This document shows positions 5,740 through 6,703 of a stretch of DNA of 6,703 nt, in pieces (position 1 is the stretch's first letter; each line of letters starts with the position of its first letter). The stretch is taken from assembly GCA_012036325.1 (NCBI GenBank), contig JAAUPC010000199.1, positions 1-6,703 of the forward strand, read 5' to 3'. The translations under genes were made by a program, and so were the position numbers. The notes below the pieces were generated by a model, which was not told the origin of the DNA, searched no databases, and saw only the letters and a program-made list of their open reading frames with translations. The DNA comes from Paracoccaceae bacterium (lineage in GTDB: Bacteria > Pseudomonadota > Alphaproteobacteria > Rhodobacterales > Rhodobacteraceae).

Positions 5740-6436
5740 ATGGCCACTTTGCCGCTGATGCCCAAAGCCACCGCTGTCTGGCTGGTGGACAATACCGGCC
5801 TGACCTTTGACCAGATCGCTGATTTCTGCGGCATGCACCCGCTCGAAATCTCGGCCATTGCCGATGGTGAATTTGCGCAAGGCATTCGCGGCATGGACCC
5901 GACCGGCAATGGCCAATTGACGCGCGAGGAAATCATGCGCGGCGAGAAAAGACCCGACCCATCGGCTGCGTCTGGCCGACCCCAAGGTGCGCATTCCGCA
6001 ATCGACAAAGCGCAAGGGGCCCCGTTACACGCCCGTGACCAAACGCCATGACCGGCCGAACGCCATTTTGTGGATGGTTCGCAACCACCCCGAACTGAAA
6101 GACTCGCAAATCGGCAAATTGCTGGGCACCACCAAGGCGACCATTGCGCAGGTGCGTGACCGGTCGCACTGGAACTCATCCAACCTGACCCCGATGGATC
6201 CGGTTGCGCTGGGCCTGTGCTCGCAGATTGACCTTGATGCCGCCGTGCGCAAGGCCTCCAAGGACGCGCCGCGCCCCGCCGACAGCGGCCCGACCTTGCT
6301 GCCCGCGGCCGAAACCCAGATTTTGACGCCTGCGCAAGCCGCCCCGCGTGACGAGGACGAGGAACTGGATGCCGAATCGGTGTTCGCCAAGCTGAAGTCG
6401 CTCAAGGGCAATGTTCAGGACGACGACGACGAATAA
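5740..6436 (+). pseudogene. trcR: DUF1013 / TrcR-type cell-cycle transcriptional regulator, with 1-nt frameshift
   Basis: The start is clear: AGGAGA at 5727-5732 lies 7 bases before ATG 5740. Residues 1-70 (MATLPLMPKATAVWLVDNTG onward) contain the first helix-turn-helix-like segment TFDQIADFCGMHPLEISAIA and run to MRGEK. The sequence then reads four A (5947-5950) where three are needed. Without the extra A it continues DPTHRLRLADPKVRIPQS, then KGPRYTPV and DRPNAILWMVRNHPELKD, and a second DNA-binding segment SQIGKLLGTTKATIAQVRDR, then LTPMDPVALGLCSQIDLD. An acidic tail with DDDDE ends at TAA 6434-6436. The restored protein is 231 residues, a normal length for this family, which is conserved across alphaproteobacteria and named for a cell-cycle regulatory role. 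As read, the first frame ends after ~104 residues with an unrelated tail. Because the gene is so conserved on both sides, a sequencing error is the simplest reading. Confidence 0.9.
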
Positions 6437-6475
6437 GATGGCGCATAAACCGTCTGCTTGCGCGGGAAGGCCGTC

Positions 6476-6703
6476 ATGTCCAATGCCACATCGCCTGCTG
6501 GCCCTGCCGATCTGATCATTGAAAATGCCCGCATCCTGACCATGGATGCGGCGGCACCACGCGCGCAGGCGCTGGCGATTATGGGCAACCGCATTGCGGC
6601 GGTGGGTTCTGCCGACCATGTTGCCGCATGGCGCGGCGCATCCACCGGCGGTTGTATGCGGCGGCGCAACCGTGCTGACCAGGCTTGATTGAAAGCCAGT
6701 ATG
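6476..6703 (+). CDS. Metal-dependent amidohydrolase (Amidohydro_3/YtcJ-like), N-terminal fragment, frame lost at the window end
   Basis: ATG 6476 is preceded by GGAAGG (6465-6470) with 5 bases of spacing, and the gene follows trcR by 39 bases in the same direction. Residues 1-57 read as the N-terminal beta-sandwich strand region of an amidohydrolase: ADLIIENARILTMDAAAPRA, then ALAIMGNRIAAVGSADHVAAWRGAST. After base 6646 the frame becomes garbled and ends at TGA 6686-6688. Family residues reappear in another frame: CGGATVL at 6657-6677, then PGLIESHM if one base is removed near 6678 and one near 6699. That would lead into the HxH metal-binding motif (ESHMH), which lies past the right edge. Substrate unknown. 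The catalytic part is outside the window. Confidence 0.78.

Overview
The window looks like high-GC alphaproteobacterial DNA, most likely Rhodobacterales. The best lineage marker is a DUF1013/TrcR-type regulator, a family typical of alphaproteobacteria. It sits with a Gram-negative AbrB-family membrane protein, a LacI-type repressor and a beta-hydroxyacid dehydrogenase in a style common in that order. The assignment comes from protein resemblance only. No stretch longer than 300 bases lacks a gene or gene remnant; the gaps at 1592-1762, 2804-3031 and 5538-5739 hold no gene I can support.

Layout. Bases 1-88 hold a short heptanucleotide tandem repeat and a small hairpin. They lie directly upstream of a plus-strand subtilisin-like (S8) serine protease (89-1591) with a complete catalytic set. 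Its first ~100 residues have a different codon style and no signal peptide. Convergent to it, on the minus strand, lie an AbrB-family membrane protein (1763-2803), a LacI-family repressor broken by one frameshift (3032-4047), a small alpha/beta-barrel-like protein (4094-4429) and the C-terminal half of a 3-hydroxyisobutyrate/tartronate-semialdehyde-type dehydrogenase (4453 to about 4897). The last three read in the order dehydrogenase, small protein, repressor, like a sugar-acid or hydroxyacid utilisation operon with its own regulator. A LacI-type operator candidate lies just upstream of the repressor. At about 4897 the dehydrogenase stops, and plus-strand coding begins with about 40 residues of an acyl-CoA dehydrogenase. 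At 5008-5019 this joins in frame to the C-terminal part of a zinc-type NAD(P)H:quinone oxidoreductase. Then come a 1-nt-frameshifted TrcR/DUF1013 regulator (5740-6436) and the N-terminus of an amidohydrolase that loses frame in its last 60 bases.

How the parts relate. Only the minus-strand dehydrogenase, small protein and LacI cluster looks like a functional unit. The other genes look like unrelated neighbours. I found no convincing new biological system. The striking feature is a mosaic structure: at least two, probably three, joins between unrelated coding sequences at short G/C-rich matches, plus single-base indels in four otherwise conserved genes. This fits an error-prone or chimeric contig (low-coverage metagenome or amplified single-cell DNA) better than evolved fusions, but the sequence alone cannot settle the question.
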